A stretch of 32,788 nt of DNA from Clostridiaceae bacterium (lineage in GTDB: Bacteria > Bacillota > Clostridia > Peptostreptococcales > T1SED10-28), in NCBI GenBank assembly GCA_003554105.1, contig PWFQ01000026.1:1-32788 (forward strand). Direction: 5' to 3'. A program made the position numbers and the translations under genes. Under the pieces are notes generated by a model. The model was not told the origin of the DNA. It saw nothing but the letters and a program-made list of their open reading frames with translations, and did not search any database. Below are positions 30,655 through 32,788 of the stretch, in pieces. The stretch's first letter is position 1. Each line of letters opens with the position of its first letter.

Positions 30655-32050
30655 GTCAATTGTTCTCGCAGTTCCTATGGCAATTGCCTTTTATTATGGT
30701 GAGAATACAAATCCCTTTCTTTTCACTATTGTTCTGTTAATTCTTACGGGAAGTACCATGGTGACTATTGCAGGAAAATCAAAGAAAATGCAATCGCGGG
30801 AAGCATTAAGTATAGTGACTTTCGGGTGGGTACTCGTATCCTTCTTTGGGTCCCTGCCCTTTGTTTTTTCTGGAGTTATTCCCAGCATGATTGATGCTTT
30901 CTTTGAGACGGTATCAGGTCTGACAACGACCGGTGCCACAGTTCTTACAGAGATTGAAGGACTACCTAAGGGAATTCTCTTCTGGAGATCTTTAACCCAT
31001 TGGCTGGGAGGAATGGGAATTCTCGTGTTGACTTTAGCCGTACTACCGGCTTTAGGTGTAGGCGCTTTCCGGATTTTTAAAGCCGAGAGTCCAGGACCCA
31101 TGTCAGACAAACTTGTTCCGAGAGTAAAAGATACTGCAAAAATTTTGTATACCGCTTATCTCGGGATGACATTACTGCAGATTTTTCTGCTTTTCATTGG
31201 AGAAATGTCTTTGTATGAAGCATTGGTACATACCTTTGGAACTGTTGGCACCGGAGGGTTTTCAGTCAAAGATGCAAGTATCGGAGCATATAGCAGCAGT
31301 TACACCACGTGGGTTATTACCTTTTTTATGATTGCAGCCGGAGTGAACTTTGCACTCTATTATGAACTTTATAAAGGGAAGTGGAAAAGCCTTATAAAAA
31401 ACTCCGAGTTTAAACTGTATATATCGATTATCGTGATTGCAGGAATTTTAGTTACGATCAATTTATTTTTGTTGGACCATTATGAGGGATTCTTCGAAGT
31501 CCTTAAACAGGCATTCTTCCAAGTCGCTTCGATTACAACAACGACAGGGTACGGGACTACGGACTTTGATCAGTGGCCTGCGTTCAGTAAAGCAGTTATC
31601 TTTGTTTTGATGTTTGTGGGTGGCAGTGCAGGTTCCACTGGTGGAGGAATTAAAATTGTTCGACTTTTGATCCTCGGGGTCGTCATTCGAAGAGAGGTTT
31701 TAAGGCTTCTTCATCCTCAAGCCTATTTGCCGGTAACGCTGAATGGAAAAGCCATCTCGTCCAATATTGTAACGGCAGTGACAAGCTTTTTCTTTTTGTA
31801 CATGCTGATTATTGCTGCGGGAACCCTGTTAATTTCTTTGGAAGGGGTCGGAATTGTTACTGCAGTTTCCTCTGTCGCAGCAACTCTGGGAAACATTGGA
31901 CCGGGGTTTGAGTTGGTGGGTCCTACCCAGAATTATGCGGATTTCAGTTACCCGAGTAAAATGCTTTTTTCTTTGTTTATGCTCTTTGGAAGACTGGAGT
32001 TATTTACCGTTTTCTTGTTTTTTATCCCCGGTTTTTGGAAATCCAAATAG
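30605..32050 (+). CDS. trkH: Trk potassium transporter membrane subunit TrkH
   Basis: A 481-residue membrane protein of the TrkH family, with the extra N-terminal helices that separate TrkH from KtrB. Filter-type segments are seen as SGLTTTGATVLTEIEGLP, FGTVGTGGFSVKDAS, SITTTTGYGTTDFDQWP and AATLGNIGPGFELVGP. SAGSTGGGIKIVRLL is the gating-loop region. GTG 30605 is eight bases after AGGAGG; TTG 30602 is also possible. It overlaps the end of trkA by 50 bases, which implies coupled translation. With trkA it forms a complete Trk system, which may be driven by the proton or sodium gradient. Confidence 0.93.
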   Translation: MNFGIVIKVLGTLLLFESIVLAVPMAIAFYYGENTNPFLFTIVLLILTGSTMVTIAGKSKKMQSREALSIVTFGWVLVSFFGSLPFVFSGVIPSMIDAFFETVSGLTTTGATVLTEIEGLPKGILFWRSLTHWLGGMGILVLTLAVLPALGVGAFRIFKAESPGPMSDKLVPRVKDTAKILYTAYLGMTLLQIFLLFIGEMSLYEALVHTFGTVGTGGFSVKDASIGAYSSSYTTWVITFFMIAAGVNFALYYELYKGKWKSLIKNSEFKLYISIIVIAGILVTINLFLLDHYEGFFEVLKQAFFQVASITTTTGYGTTDFDQWPAFSKAVIFVLMFVGGSAGSTGGGIKIVRLLILGVVIRREVLRLLHPQAYLPVTLNGKAISSNIVTAVTSFFFLYMLIIAAGTLLISLEGVGIVTAVSSVAATLGNIGPGFELVGPTQNYADFSYPSKMLFSLFMLFGRLELFTVFLFFIPGFWKSK

Positions 32051-32076
32051 AAGCCCGAAAGGGCTTCTATTCGTTT
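32048..32076 (+). terminator. Terminator after trkH
   Basis: TAGAAGCCC GAAA GGGCTTCTA is a perfect nine-base stem with a GAAA tetraloop (32048-32069), followed by a short T-containing stretch. The trkH stop codon forms the base of the stem. Confidence 0.65.
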
Positions 32077-32172
32077 ACAAGTAAAAAAAACCTTAGATAA
32101 GGCTTATGATTGAGGAATAAGTTTCGGGGTAAGGAATAAAAGATAACGGATTTAATGAAAGGAGGGTGAATG

Positions 32173-32499
32173 ATGTCTGATTCAAAGGAGAAATCACTCA
32201 ACAGGAAAGAGGATGAGAAGGAAAAAGAAAAAAACAGGCATAGAGCTGAGATCCCTGCTTCTCAAAGTGATACAGCTCAGGGAAGAACAGTGAGCGTCCA
32301 AACAATTGTAAGTATAATTTTATTGGTTCTTGTATTGATTTTTGCCCTTGTGAATACCCAGGAGGTACGCATAAATCTGTTGTTATTAAGGGTAGAGCTT
32401 CCCTTGTTTCTTGTAATTATAGTGTCCTTTTTAGCGGGAGGAATTGCGGCGTTGTTGACCAGCTGGAATAAAAAAAGAAAGAAGAGTAAAGAAGAATAA
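32173..32499 (+). CDS. LapA-domain small membrane protein
   Basis: A 108-residue protein. The first 38 or so residues are very hydrophilic and rich in Lys and Glu (KEDEKEKEKNRHR). Two hydrophobic helices follow (about residues 44-64 and 72-95), then a basic tail, NKKRKKSKEE. The segment LVNTQEVRINLLLLRVELPLFLVIIVSFLAGG matches the LapA/DUF1049 family, named from an E. coli lipopolysaccharide assembly protein. In a Gram-positive context that name does not describe its role, which is unknown. GGAGG precedes two possible starts, ATG 32170 and ATG 32173; the latter has the better spacing. It ends in a shared terminator. Confidence 0.75.
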   Translation: MSDSKEKSLNRKEDEKEKEKNRHRAEIPASQSDTAQGRTVSVQTIVSIILLVLVLIFALVNTQEVRINLLLLRVELPLFLVIIVSFLAGGIAALLTSWNKKRKKSKEE

Positions 32500-32551
32500 A
32501 AAAATAAAGAAATCCCCGCAGTATCAATCTGCAGGGATTTCTTTATTTTTT
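32498..32551. terminator. Bidirectional terminator between the LapA-like and RCK_C genes
   Basis: A long hairpin: AAAAAATAAAGAAATCCC plus GCAG pairs with CTGC plus GGGATTTCTTTATTTTTT around TATCAAT. Both strands end in long T runs, and the stop codons of both convergent genes lie inside the structure. Confidence 0.9.
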
Positions 32552-32788
32552 TAGTCGCTTAATCGGATTTCTGGACCCATCATCACAGCCAAGCTCTCTG
32601 AGGCTGTTCACCTGTTCTTCCTGCCCGAGGACAATCATTGCATCCCCTTCCTCTAGAATTTCATCGTAACTGGGATTCAGTAAGGGTGCAGGTTCTCCCT
32701 TCTTTTGAAGGGCTAAAACTATTAGTCCGGTTCGTTCGGGAATTTTTGCCTCTTTAAGTGTTTGCCCTTTTAAACTGGATTGATCGCA
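32543..32788 (-). CDS. RCK_C (TrkA-C) domain protein, C-terminal fragment
   Basis: The window cuts off the start; 81 residues remain, read from base 32788 down to the TAA at 32543. The fragment contains SSLKGQTLKEAKIPERTGLIVLAL, then EPAPLLNPSYDEILEEGDAMIVLG and a short tail. This is the typical TrkA-C domain: an N-terminal strand after a leucine-rich turn, an NP motif, and EGDxxIVLG at the end. Such domains end TrkA, KtrA, potassium channel proteins (Kch type) and some antiporters; which one this is cannot be told from the fragment. It adds another RCK-type protein next to the two potassium systems. Confidence 0.8.
   Translation of the reverse strand, partial: CDQSSLKGQTLKEAKIPERTGLIVLALQKKGEPAPLLNPSYDEILEEGDAMIVLGQEEQVNSLRELGCDDGSRNPIKRLKK

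Noticed and set aside
32090-32103. CCTTAGATAAGG palindrome preceded by eight A residues, resembling a minus-strand terminator
   Set aside because: No minus-strand gene ends there; the only minus-strand gene upstream is already closed by the strong terminator at 32498-32551, and the stem is only five pairs.

Overview
The window reads as a chromosomal segment of a low-GC Gram-positive bacterium, most likely an anaerobic member of the Clostridia. The grounds are strong AGGAGG-type ribosome binding sites, frequent GTG and TTG starts, rho-independent terminators, Gram-positive gene types (OpuC-like ABC transporter, KtrAB, CsbD-like protein, MurR/RpiR regulator) and an electron-transferring flavoprotein pair with a flavin oxidoreductase. 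Two potassium uptake systems, an osmoprotectant importer with a very acidic binding protein, and a cation/proton antiporter suggest a salt- or alkali-adapted lifestyle; this is inference, and the species is not determined. Almost the whole window is coding and no gene-free stretch exceeds 300 bases.

Layout. 1-1894: the end of a threonine operon (thrC cut by the window edge, then thrB). 1919-6962: a likely operon of a zinc M16C peptidase, a THUMP-domain rRNA methyltransferase and an unusual FolD, closed by a terminator. 7082-8215: a VanZ-RDD membrane protein. 8245-9533: a fluoride riboswitch with an intrinsic terminator in front of a cation/proton antiporter. 9642-11195: a ring-cleaving dioxygenase-like VOC protein directly followed by a flavin reductase-like protein. 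11391-12593: a TraB-family membrane protein. 12732-14570 (minus strand): a membrane-anchored FMN-binding protein, a CsbD-like protein and a metallo-beta-lactamase fold hydrolase. 14795-18249: a four-gene OpuC-type osmoprotectant ABC transporter.

18300-24790 is the most interesting part. A MurR/RpiR regulator diverges from five co-directional genes: an FAD-linked oxidase, EtfB, EtfA, a KduD-like short-chain dehydrogenase and an FGGY sugar kinase. The set matches by family, and for the kinase by recalled sequence, the poorly understood E. coli ygc cluster (ygcU, ygcR/ygcQ, ygcW, ygcE). The ferredoxin-like, FixC-like and transporter genes of E. coli are missing here. An inverted repeat of TGGAAAGTTTT lies just upstream of the -35 box. 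I propose a phospho-sugar-controlled pathway that oxidises a sugar or sugar acid and passes electrons to ETF.

24792-26975: a DMT exporter (minus), a DUF1475-like small membrane protein and a HAD phosphatase. 27039-32050: two divergent potassium uptake systems, ktrB-ktrA (minus) and trkA-trkH (plus), sharing a 178-base control region between their start codons. 32173-32788: a LapA-like small membrane protein and, cut by the window end, the C-terminus of another RCK_C (TrkA-C) protein on the minus strand.
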